A DNA stretch of 64,000 nt, taken from Lewinellaceae bacterium. Lineage in GTDB: Bacteria > Bacteroidota > Bacteroidia > Chitinophagales > Saprospiraceae. Below the pieces are notes generated by a model. The model saw only the letters and a list, made by a program, of their open reading frames with translations, was not told where the DNA came from and made no database searches. The position numbers and the translations under genes are program-made. The stretch spans positions 1 to 64,000 of the forward strand of contig JADJFA010000029.1 in NCBI GenBank assembly GCA_016708875.1, read 5' to 3'. Each line of letters starts with the position of its first letter. The stretch's first letter is position 1. Of this stretch, positions 36,645-45,473 are shown one piece after another.

Positions 36645-37642
36645 AGGCATTCTATCAAACAACCGGCTTAAAGGTTTTTTGTGGGCTGCTGGGAAAGACA
36701 CGTCAGGCCTTCTATGAGCATCAGTGGCGCGCCGACCAGCACGCTTTGGATGAGGGTTTAGTCATTGACCTGGTGCGCCGTCAGCGAGAAGATACCCCAG
36801 GGGCTGGCGGACGCAAGTTGTTGCACTTGCTTGAGAATCAATGGCAAAAACACGGCATTCAATTGGGTCGGGATCAATTTTTTGCCCTCTTGCGCCGCAA
36901 TGAACTGCTGATCCGGCGTCGCAAAAAGTACGCTACGACTACCGATAGCAGGCATTGGCTCAAGAAACATCCCAATCTTGCCGCCGAATTGAAAGTTGAC
37001 CGTGCTGAACAACTTTGGGTGAGCGACATCACCTATATCAGTACAGGCAGCAAGTTTGGATACCTGGTGCTGATTACCGATGCCTATTCTCGCAAGATTG
37101 TAGGCCACGAATTTAGTAAATCTTTGAATGCAGCTTTTTGTGTCAATGCACTCCAAGTAGCTCTTTCATCACGACAATACCCACAACGATCGCTCATGCA
37201 TCATTCTGACCGTGGCATTCAATACTGTTCGCAAGCCTATGTCAATGCCTTAGAAAAACACTCCTGTAGCATCAGCATGACGCAAAACGGCGACCCTTAT
37301 GAAAATGCACTGGCTGAACGGGTCAATGGTATCCTCAAACAAGAATGGGGGCTTGATCAAACCTTCGACTCCTTTGAGCAAGCACAAGAGGCTATCGAAA
37401 AGGCCATTTACCACTACAACCATTCTAGGCCTCATGCCAGTTGCGATTACCACACTCCAGTCAATGCACACCAACTTCATGGCGCCCTCAAAAAACGTTG
37501 GAAACCTAAGTCAAAGAACAAATCAATCTCAATCTTCAATATCAATTCTGTAGACAGGCTTTTTGGACACAACTTTGTAAAGCCCCCGCAGGATTACTTT
37601 TTGAACTGTAAAGTCCCTCAAGGATTATCTCTTAACCTGTAA
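36641..37642 (+). CDS. IS3-family transposase OrfB (DDE integrase)
   Basis: 333 residues. An HTH_21-like N-terminal part (GAGGRKLLHLLENQWQKHGI) precedes the rve integrase core: LWVSDITYISTGSKFGYLVL (first D), LMHHSDRGIQYCSQAYVNAL (second D) and DPYENALAERVNGILKQEWG (catalytic E), with YNHSRPHASCDYHTPVNAH after it. All three DDE acids are present and the frame is complete, so the element could be active. The C-terminal tail runs into the right inverted repeat. Confidence 0.95.
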   Translation: MKAFYQTTGLKVFCGLLGKTRQAFYEHQWRADQHALDEGLVIDLVRRQREDTPGAGGRKLLHLLENQWQKHGIQLGRDQFFALLRRNELLIRRRKKYATTTDSRHWLKKHPNLAAELKVDRAEQLWVSDITYISTGSKFGYLVLITDAYSRKIVGHEFSKSLNAAFCVNALQVALSSRQYPQRSLMHHSDRGIQYCSQAYVNALEKHSCSISMTQNGDPYENALAERVNGILKQEWGLDQTFDSFEQAQEAIEKAIYHYNHSRPHASCDYHTPVNAHQLHGALKKRWKPKSKNKSISIFNINSVDRLFGHNFVKPPQDYFLNCKVPQGLSLNL

Positions 37643-37666
37643 AGTTATTCTAGGACGAGACACTCC

Positions 37667-40028
37667 CTACCGCACCAACGTCACATCCCCCTTATACACC
37701 CTCGTCTCCCCATCAATAAACAACACCTCCGCATAATACACGAACACTGCCGGGTCCATCGCTGCGCCACGGTAACTCCCGTCCCAGCCTGTTGTGGGGT
37801 CGTTTGGTAGGAAATCTCTTTTGTTGAAAATGGCATTGCCCCAGCGGTCAAAAACCGAAAACGATTGAACGCTTTGCACATCTACCCCAGCGGATACATA
37901 CAGCAGCCCGTTTTCCAATGAATTCGGGTTGAAAATATTGGGAATATACACCCAGCGCTTTTTACTGACAATAATGACCCTGGTATCCCAGACCTCACAA
38001 CCGCTGGAATCAACGATCCCTACATGGTATTGAAAAGAATGGAGTGGCGTCAGGAGCACCGGCAGGTTCAAATCCGCAGGTACAAAATGGGTTTCCGCTA
38101 CCCTATCCGGATAATTGATGGCGCCATCCAGATTCAGATCGATGCTCTGTCCCAAGTGGATCGTAGTGTCCGGCCCGAGGTCGAGCAGTAATTCCTCCAG
38201 TTCCTCGATCTGGAAAGTAGTCGTGTAAGTACATCCGTTATTATCCAACACCGTCAGCGTATGTATTCCGCCCGTCAACCCCGGATGAAAATGGGAACTT
38301 GTAAAACCCAGACTATCAATGGCATAAGCAAACGGCGCCGTACCACCCACAACCGAAAGAATCTCCACGGAGCCGTCAATTTCGCCAAAGCAGGAAACGT
38401 GACGACGATGCAGTTGAACGCCGACAGGAATGTCCTGATTTCGAAGTACTGCCGCCTCGGCCACAGCGCTGCATCCGTTGGACAAATCCGTGACCTGAAT
38501 CGTGTACAGCCCGGGCTGGGTAGCAATTGCAGTCCGGGTATTTACACCGGAAAGAATAAGCCCATTAGCGGTGGTCCAATGAAAATCGTAGGACCCAACT
38601 GTATTGACCAGGGCTTCCAGCGCAACCTGGGTAGTGGCGCAATCCAGACTATCCGGCGGAAGGATGCCCAGCGCTGGTGCTTGTGTATCATCTTCTACCG
38701 TAGCCATGCTCGTACTAATGCAACCATTGGCTGCCATCCCGCTCACTAGGTAGTCGCCCGGCAGCGAAACCTCCGGGGCCTGGACCTGTGCGCTGAAATT
38801 GCCCGGCCCGATCCATTGCCAAGTCACGGCGACATCGGATGTGGCTGAAATGGCGACTAAAGAATCCAAACAGGTAAGCGTTCCGCCGAATGCCGTCAGC
38901 ACGGGCGAAATTGTATCCGCAGCCACAGTAGCTTGAGCCGTCGAACTGCAACCGTTCGGCGTTGTAACAACCACGGTGTACAGACCTGGCGCCGACACTG
39001 CCGCTATCGCGTTTGAAGCAGTGAAATTTCCGGGGCCAGACCAGACAAAAACAGCCTCCGCCGCCGGGGTATTGCTGATGACCAGGCCGACAGGTTCCAA
39101 ACAACTTAAGGTATCCGCGCTGGCGCTTACTGCCGGATGCTCAATATTCTGATGGACAGCATATTGAAATATGGTACTGCAACCGTTTGGCCCGGTAACC
39201 GTCAGGGCATAAACGCCCGGTTTATCCGTCAAGGGATCTTCTTCAGCGGAAACAAAATTATCCGGACCCGTCCAGGCAAAGTTCACATCCGGCGTGTTTG
39301 AGGTAGCCTCTAATATCACCGAGTTAGTTGTGCAGGTCAGAGAGTCCGACTGAACGGCAATGTCCGGTTCAGACAAGTCTTGGGTTACCGTAGCGATGGC
39401 GGTGGCGGTACAACCATTGGCCAAGCCCGTGAGGGTAACGGTATAATCTCCCGGTTCTAAGACGGTAGGCATTTGCAGGCTGGAAACAAAGCCTCCCGGA
39501 CCGTTCCATTGGTAGCTAGCCGACGTGCTGCTGCCGGCTTGAATTGCAAGGCTTTGAATTGCACAATTCAACAAGCCTCCTTGCGTGATGACCGATTGCG
39601 GTGGTACGGTATCCTGTAAAACGGTCAGCGTCGAGGCTGAGATGCAACCGTTTGCGGCAGTCACATGGAACGTATAAATGCCTGGAATGCTGATGCTTAT
39701 GTGGGAAGTATCAGCGCTGAAGTTATTTGGTCCGCTCCATACTCCGCTTGCTCCGGCCGTTTGTATTTCGGATTCTAGGGTCAGGCTGGTTAAGGCACAC
39801 GTCAGTGTACCAGCGCCGTCGAGTGAGACTGCCGGTGCATCCACATCTTCCAGCACCTCAGCAGTAACGCTTGACTGGCAGCCGTTTGGACCGGTAACCG
39901 TGAGGACATATTGCCCGGGATTGGAAACGGCCGGGTTTTGTTCCGAAGCGCTGAAACCATTGGGACCGGTCCAAAAGAATACGGCTCCGGGTGTTCCTGA
40001 ACTGCCGCTTATAGTAATTTGAGTGGCA
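37667..40028 (-). CDS. Ig-repeat surface protein, C-terminal segment with T9SS type B sorting domain
   Basis: Last segment of one gene (37667-43041). Repeated ~80-residue Ig-like units: a Cys-containing strand (GTLTCLDSLVAISA), WxWxGPxNF, a PGxYxVxVT strand and NGCxSTxxATV. Then FSCFGEIDGSVEILSVVGGT, a SprB-like unit, and WVYIPNIFNPNSLENG, VFDRWGNAIFNK and PTTGWDGSYRG, the CHU_C/type B T9SS sorting domain that directs proteins through the secretion system of gliding bacteria. The next segment joins across a one-base shift near 40028. The stop is five bases from the IS3 element, which did not damage the domain. Confidence 0.88.
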
Positions 40029-42036
40029 TTGCACTGAGTGTGTCACCCTGTGCCTCAGCGTCGGGCGCAGCAATGTCTTGATTGACCGTTACCGAAATGG
40101 TGTCAGCGCAACCGTTGTTCAGAGACTGAGCCACAAGGGTGTAATCGCCAGGCAGGACAACAATAGGATTGGCGCCCGTGAAAACGAAACCAGCAGGCCC
40201 TGACCATGTAAAAATGGAATTCACATTCGAGCTGCCTGTCAGGGTTAAAGCATCCAGGGAGCAGGTAAGTATTCCGGTGTCCGAAGCGGCTATCGGCGGA
40301 ATTTGATCCACCTCCACTTGAATAGAAGCGCTTGAAATACAGCCATTTACGAGACCTGTCACTTCCAATTCGTAAATACCCGGAAGGTTGATGGCGGGGT
40401 TCTGTTCGCTCGAAATGAAGTTGCCCGGTCCCGTCCAATGCCATTGAACATTCAGCAGCCCGGAGGATCCGGCAAGGTTCAGGACTGGTGTACTACAAGT
40501 CAAAGTGTCGCCCTGTGCGGCAGCCCCTGGTCCGGCGATATCTAAAGGAACAGAGAGGAGGGTTTGAGCCTTACAACCGTTCGGAGCGGTGGCTGTCAGG
40601 GTGTACACGCCGCTTACATTTGTTGATACGGTATCGAGCAGCGAAAAGAACCCGCCAGGTCCCTCCCATTGGAAAGTGGCTCCCGGTGTCAGACTGCTTG
40701 CGGCAACATCAACGGCAGGGTTCCAGCAGTTGATCGTATCGGTTGCGGCATGCACATCCGGCAAACCGAAGTTTCCGAGAAGGATTGCCGTCGCCGTTGC
40801 GGTGCATTCATTCAATCCAGTGACGGTCAGGGTATAAACACCCGTATCCGAAGCCATTGGGTTTTGAAGCATGGCCGCAAATCCGTTCGGACCTGCCCAG
40901 GAATAAGAGACTCCGCTCGTGCCGGAATTGCCTTGAAGGGAGATTGCGGGATCTGTACAACTCAGGGTGCCATCGTTGGCCGAAACATCGGGGGCATCTA
41001 CATTTCCATTTACCACCACGGATGCGGTGCTGGTGCAACCGTTCGGCCCGGTTGTGAGTAATGTATAGATTCCGGCCAGGTTAACCAAGGGGTTTTGCAC
41101 CGATGCACTGAAATTATTGGGGCCTGTCCAGGAGTAGGTGGCCCCTAATGTCGGGGAATCGCCCATCAGCGGGATTTCCGGTGTCGGACAACTAATTACG
41201 TCGTTCACCGCTGCAAGGGCGTCTGGCGGCGTGTCATTCAGGAAAACTTCTGCCGTATCGAGGGCGATGCAATGGTTGTTCGTGTCGGTCACGGCAACGG
41301 TGTAAATGCCGGGTATTGTTATGTCAGGCGATTGGGCGGTAGATAAAAACCCGTTCGGACCTGTCCATTCGTAAACGACGGTGGCGGGCAGGGCACTTAC
41401 GCTGATTTGCATCAAAGTATCCGCACAACTTAGCGTGGCGCCGGATGCTGAAATGACCGGTGGCGCTGTATCATCAATTACCGTGGCTGAAATGGAAGTC
41501 GTACAACCGTTTATTGGGTCGGTGACGGTGACGGTATAAATGCCTGCCAGTGAAGCAGTTGGATTGGCGATGACAGCGGAAAAAACATTGGGGCCGCTCC
41601 AGACCCAGGTCGGGGAGGCTACGTTGGTGCTTGCGTTCAATGCTATGGAGTTGACCGCACAGTTCAATGTGCCGCCCGTTGCGGAAAGCGCGGGAGCAAT
41701 GGTGTTGGATGCGATCAGGACTGTGTCGGATTTCACACATTGCCTTCCTCCTCCTAACATGGTAGCACTCAGAATATAAACGCCGGGTGTCGTTACTGAC
41801 AAATGGGTACTGTCGCCCAAATCCTGCCCGGAGCCGTTCTTCCAACGGAACAAAGTGCCTGAAGGAGAAGCCGAGGCGTTGAGTAAAATATCTGTTGTAG
41901 CACAGCTAAGCGTCGCGGTTCCGTTTATCTGAGCGAGGGGAGCCAGCACGGATACGGAAAAATTAATCAGGCTGTCGCAACCATGGTAGCTTTGGCAAGT
42001 GGGAATAATTGCCCGCGTCAGTATAATTGATGCCAC
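40009..42036 (-). CDS. Ig-repeat surface protein, middle segment
   Basis: Eight or so tandem Ig-like units of ~80 residues, each with GTLSC..TSLQGNSG-type opening, YSWAGPNGFAAMLQNPMASD-type core and VYTLTVTGLNECTATA-type end. DNA copies are clearly related but diverged. Frame breaks near 41990 (upstream) and 40028 (downstream) are one-base changes; sense continues in the adjacent frames. The repeats probably form a long extracellular stalk. Confidence 0.85.
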   Translation of the reverse strand: MASIILTRAIIPTCQSYHGCDSLINFSVSVLAPLAQINGTATLSCATTDILLNASASPSGTLFRWKNGSGQDLGDSTHLSVTTPGVYILSATMLGGGRQCVKSDTVLIASNTIAPALSATGGTLNCAVNSIALNASTNVASPTWVWSGPNVFSAVIANPTASLAGIYTVTVTDPINGCTTSISATVIDDTAPPVISASGATLSCADTLMQISVSALPATVVYEWTGPNGFLSTAQSPDITIPGIYTVAVTDTNNHCIALDTAEVFLNDTPPDALAAVNDVISCPTPEIPLMGDSPTLGATYSWTGPNNFSASVQNPLVNLAGIYTLLTTGPNGCTSTASVVVNGNVDAPDVSANDGTLSCTDPAISLQGNSGTSGVSYSWAGPNGFAAMLQNPMASDTGVYTLTVTGLNECTATATAILLGNFGLPDVHAATDTINCWNPAVDVAASSLTPGATFQWEGPGGFFSLLDTVSTNVSGVYTLTATAPNGCKAQTLLSVPLDIAGPGAAAQGDTLTCSTPVLNLAGSSGLLNVQWHWTGPGNFISSEQNPAINLPGIYELEVTGLVNGCISSASIQVEVDQIPPIAASDTGILTCSLDALTLTGSSNVNSIFTWSGPAGFVFTGANPIVVLPGDYTLVAQSLNNGCADTISVTVNQDIAAPDAEAQGDTLSAMPLKLL

Positions 42037-43041
42037 ACACTGCTAAATTATCGCCAGCGCAGAGCGTCGTATCGGGGAGTGAGACGAGTATGGGCGGCCT
42101 TATGATAACTTCCTGGCTCACCATGCTATCACAATTGTAAATGGATTTAAGGGTCTTCTGATAATTCCCGCTAACAGGCGCCGGATCGCCCCAGGGCAGC
42201 TGAAAAGGCTTGTTTTCATTGCATACATAGGCGGTTGGCAGTACATTAACGGGTGCGGGTCCCACGATGATGTCCTTGCAAATGTCAGGCCCGTCGGGGA
42301 AGCAGGAATTAGCAGCCGTGACACATATTTGGCCACTGTTTGTGCCCACTTTTATTTTCAAGGAGTGACCACCGTCCACGGCAAGGATGTGCTGAGGGGA
42401 ATTTAGTCCGTTGATCTTCCAGCCGGGGGAACCGTCCAGGTATAGGTGCCGGCATTGGAAACCGGCGGCACTGAATAGGTGACAATGGAGCCGGGGCAAA
42501 TAATATCGGGGCCTTGAATGGGTCCGATACTGGCTCCAAGCGGGTTGGCAATCACTGCGCTTGGGGGATCGGCGGTCACGACAAAAGAGCACTTGTCACC
42601 AGACCAGCCATCTATCTGGAGATAATAAGTCGTGCCAGGGGAGAGTGGTACATTGTCTAATTCGAGGGGTACACCTTGTTGCCCCTGGCCTCCGCAATCG
42701 CACCTAATCGCACTGGAACTGCAATCATCAAAGAGTGCCGCCTGCATGCCATGGTGATTGGTACATCCTGTGGAAGTGATGGTGATAGTCACCATGGTGT
42801 CGCCAGCTACAAAAGCCAGCCATTGGTCGTTGTCGACGTACATACACCCACAGCTGAGGGTCTGTTGGCTGTTATCATAGCCAATTGTGCTTCCCACAAA
42901 CCCGTTAATATTGCAGTAAACGCAAGCGCCTGCACAGGTCTCGGCTGGCTTTTGTCCGGGTGGACAAGTCGGTACCAATTGGGCAAATACATGATTAAAA
43001 AGGAGAATTGCAGCAAAAAGTAGTATGTGTTTTTTCATCAT
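41963..43041 (-). CDS. Ig-repeat surface protein, N-terminal segment with signal peptide
   Basis: Starts MMKKHILLFAAILLFNHVFA, a standard signal peptide. A Cys-rich region follows (ACVYCNINGFVGSTIGYDNS; CGCMYVDNDQWLAFVAG; CDCGGQGQQGVP; TYYLQIDGWSGDKCSF), typical of the bacterial pre-peptidase-like modules that open large Bacteroidota surface proteins. A frameshift near 42415 moves from VSNAGTYTWTVPPAG to WKINGLNSPQHILAVDGGHS. A PKD-like part and LCAGDNLAVCGINYTDAG follow, before another shift near 41990. All segments together give ~1790 residues. Confidence 0.82.
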
Positions 43042-43174
43042 TATGAATCGGTTAGAGAAAAATTACCGCAATAACAATCTCAAAAAATGGATTGCTATCA
43101 ATACATAATGTTGCAATATTATGCAAAAGAAAAATTACATGCTAGGTTTTTATGCGAGTGATTGGTGGCGGGGC

Positions 43175-43245
43175 ATTAGTTTTGATCAAAAACTTGGTCC
43201 GTGCTGAGATGGAACACCAATAGGGGCAGGAATGGGTAAATATTT
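43175..43245. repeat. Relic of the RAYT-array spacer
   Basis: ATCAAAAACTTGGTCCGTGC, TGAGATGGAACACCA and GGGGCAGGAAT match the spacer shared by the tandem array at 33.7-35.1 kb, 8 kb away and without any hairpin end. Confidence 0.65.
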
Positions 43246-43317
43246 TGTTTTTTCAGCGCATTTATATTTATATATTTGTTCGCACAAACCGAGTTCACAA
43301 CAGTCCATATAAATATC

Positions 43318-43787
43318 ATGACAACCGAAATCTTGTTGCTCGTTACATTGCTGGCCTATAGCATGGTCGTGAGTCAATCCTTTATGTATCTGATTTCGCT
43401 GAAAACGGTACAACTTAATCTGGATGCAAATGCCTATACGCAATTACGCAAACGGATTGATGCCAGTATGAGGGCCAATTTTAAATATGTGATTTATACG
43501 GCCCTTATATCCACTTTGTTGCTCGTTGTTTTGACGGCGAGAAATCCGGGCAGCCTGCTGTTTGTCAGCTCAACCCTTGCCTTTGTAGCGCTCGTGCTGG
43601 ATGTGGTGATTATGATGAAGGAAATCTGCCCATCAACGCTGTCATCAATACCTGGAGCGCCGGCAATGTTCCCGCCGACTGGACAAATTACCGCGACAAG
43701 TGGCTCCAATTGTTTGGGTATCGCCAAATTGCCAGTATCATAGGCTTTTTATCGCTATTGGTGGGAGCGGTGTTTGGTGCTAGGTAG
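43318..43787 (+). pseudogene. DUF1772-like four-helix membrane protein (one frameshift)
   Basis: Start at MTTEILLLVTLLAYSMVVSQ (43318); the longer frame adds nothing. Three hydrophobic helices, then the frame ends early in the ORF. Adding one G to GG near 43620 restores GNLPINAVINTWSAGNVP, ADWTNYRDKWLQLFGYRQIA, then a fourth helix (SIIGFLSLLVGAVFG) and a stop at 43785. The PIN..I..W, ADW..YRDKW and R patterns fit the DUF1772/anthrone-oxygenase-like membrane family. Repaired length ~156 residues. Substrate unknown. Confidence 0.65.
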
Positions 43788-43791
43788 AAGG

Positions 43792-43836
43792 AAGCGTAGT
43801 GAGGCGGTGACTTGGAGTCACTGCCTCACTACGCTT
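43792..43836. terminator. Bidirectional hairpin terminator between convergent genes
   Basis: A 21-bp stem: AAGCGTAGTGAGGCGGTGAC pairs with GTCACTGCCTCACTACGCTT (one G-T wobble) around a 3-nt loop. It lies between the membrane protein (plus) and GAPDH (minus). Confidence 0.75.
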
Positions 43837-43981
43837 AGGTTTTAAATATTTATTGGCGGGCCTTTTGGCTGTTGGCTGTTGTGTCAAAATCTAAATATAA
43901 AAATTGATGCCCTAATTTCAAATTACCGCAAGGCACAAGCATTAGACTCCGCGTCGTTGGGCCTTTGCGGTGAAATCCCCT

Positions 43982-45436
43982 TCACATCAATAATAACTCA
44001 GCCTCAACACCCCCGCCAATTGCTTGGCCAAACGAATCACCTGCCGCGTAGCCGTATTCATTGTCGTACCAGACATACAGCACAATGCCCTTGCCGTCTT
44101 TGGAGACAATGGTGGCCGGTGAGTCGAAAATGGATGGGGTAGGGCTGCCCACTAAATCGCTGGAAACCAGTTCGTTCGAGAAAGAATACTGGATCTGCTC
44201 CACCAGATCGCCTTTTAGTGCGGCCTGGCGCATGATTTCGTTCAGGACATCTTTGCTGGTGGGCGTGTTGATTTGCAGATTCAGCACAGCGAGCGACACG
44301 TTTGGTGTCGGCACACGGATGGCATTGCCTGTGAACTTGCCCGACAGTTCGGGCATCACCTTGGCAATGGCGCTCTCCGCCCCGGTTTCTGTGATGACCA
44401 GATTCAAAGCCGCTGCCCTGCCCCTGCGGAATTTGCCGTGGAAATTGTCGAGCAGGTTTTGGTCGTTGGTGTAGGAGTGTACAGTTTCGATATGCCCTTT
44501 TTCAATGCCAAGGGCTTTGTTTACGACGGCCAATACCGGCACGATGGCATTCGTAGTACAACTTGCCGCCGACCATACGGTTTCGCTGTCTACCTCAAAC
44601 TGGCGGTTGTTCACCCCGTAGACGATGTTTGGAATATCGCCTTTGCCGGGGGCTGTCAGCAGTACTTTCGAGACGCCTTTTGATTTCAAGTGCCTGCTCA
44701 GGTTCTCACGGTCGCGCCACACACCGGTATTGTCAATCAAAAGGGCGTTGCTGATGCCAAATTTTGTATAGTTGATGTCTTCGGGTTTGGCCGCAGAAAT
44801 CATGTGTATTTTTTGACCATTCACCCAGATACAGCTTTCTGCCACATCCGGGATTACGGTGCCGGGGAACAGCCCGTGTACAGAATCCGAGCGAAGCAGG
44901 TCGGCACGTTTGATGATGTCTTCCGGTTTTTTGTCGCGGGTGACGATGGCACGCAAGCGAAGTTGCTGCCCCTTGCCAGCCTGGGTGATCAGTTCGCGTG
45001 CAGCAATGCGTCCAATGCGTCCGAAGCCATAGAGGATGACATCTTTGGGTTTCAGGTTGATCTTGTCTTTGCCGATGTAGCCTTCCAGTTTCTTATTGAT
45101 AAAGGCTAATTCATTGGGATATTTCCCCTTTTCGTCGAGCCAATCCACGCCGATCCTGCCAATATCCAGTCGGGAAGGCGCGACCTGGCTGCGAGAAATG
45201 GCCTTGGCTAGTCCCAGAGTGTCTTGTACGGTGAGCGGGTGTTGCACCACTTCGCGGGCATAATGGTGCAATTGCAGCAATTCAGAAGCACTTCTGTCCA
45301 CCATTTGGTTGCGGAAAATGACCAACTCGATGGATTTGTCGAACCACAGTTTGCCTACTACTGCAATGAGCTCGAGGGCTGCTTTTTCATCCTCAATCCA
45401 GGTCTTGAGGTTTTTTTCGTATGCTTGTTTAGACAT
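43982..45436 (-). CDS. gap: Glyceraldehyde-3-phosphate dehydrogenase, long form
   Basis: Oxidises glyceraldehyde 3-phosphate to 1,3-bisphosphoglycerate with NAD(P). The start is taken at MSKQAYEKNLKTWIEDEK (45436), giving 484 residues; upstream sequence in frame is unlike the family. The first ~130 residues are a helical extension seen in the long GAPDHs of Bacteroidota. The NAD fold begins ILYGFGRIGRIAARELI. The active-site Cys is in WSAASCTTNAIVPVL, with ETVHSYTNDQNLLDNFHGKF and VPTPNVSLAVLNLQ (substrate and tetramer contacts) and VWYDNEYGYAAGDSF at the end. Intact. Monocistronic by appearance: convergent terminator downstream, kinase gene close upstream on the same strand. Confidence 0.93.
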   Translation of the reverse strand: MSKQAYEKNLKTWIEDEKAALELIAVVGKLWFDKSIELVIFRNQMVDRSASELLQLHHYAREVVQHPLTVQDTLGLAKAISRSQVAPSRLDIGRIGVDWLDEKGKYPNELAFINKKLEGYIGKDKINLKPKDVILYGFGRIGRIAARELITQAGKGQQLRLRAIVTRDKKPEDIIKRADLLRSDSVHGLFPGTVIPDVAESCIWVNGQKIHMISAAKPEDINYTKFGISNALLIDNTGVWRDRENLSRHLKSKGVSKVLLTAPGKGDIPNIVYGVNNRQFEVDSETVWSAASCTTNAIVPVLAVVNKALGIEKGHIETVHSYTNDQNLLDNFHGKFRRGRAAALNLVITETGAESAIAKVMPELSGKFTGNAIRVPTPNVSLAVLNLQINTPTSKDVLNEIMRQAALKGDLVEQIQYSFSNELVSSDLVGSPTPSIFDSPATIVSKDGKGIVLYVWYDNEYGYAAGDSFGQAIGGGVEAELLLM

Positions 45437-45473
45437 GAATAGCTTGATTTTGTTGGGCGCAAATGTAGAAAGA

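Larger units (their letters stand above)
36203..37662 (+). mobile_element. IS3-family insertion sequence
   Basis: 1460 bp with terminal inverted repeats: the left end TGTCTTGTCCTGAAATAGCT, then TTACA, matches the reverse complement of the right end (TGTCTCGTCCTAGAATAACT, then TTACA). The flanking trinucleotide CTC is present on both sides (36200-36202 and 37663-37665), a 3-bp target duplication. It carries orfA and orfB. Inserted four bases past the stop codon of the neighbouring T9SS gene, in the RAYT-rich stretch. Confidence 0.92.
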
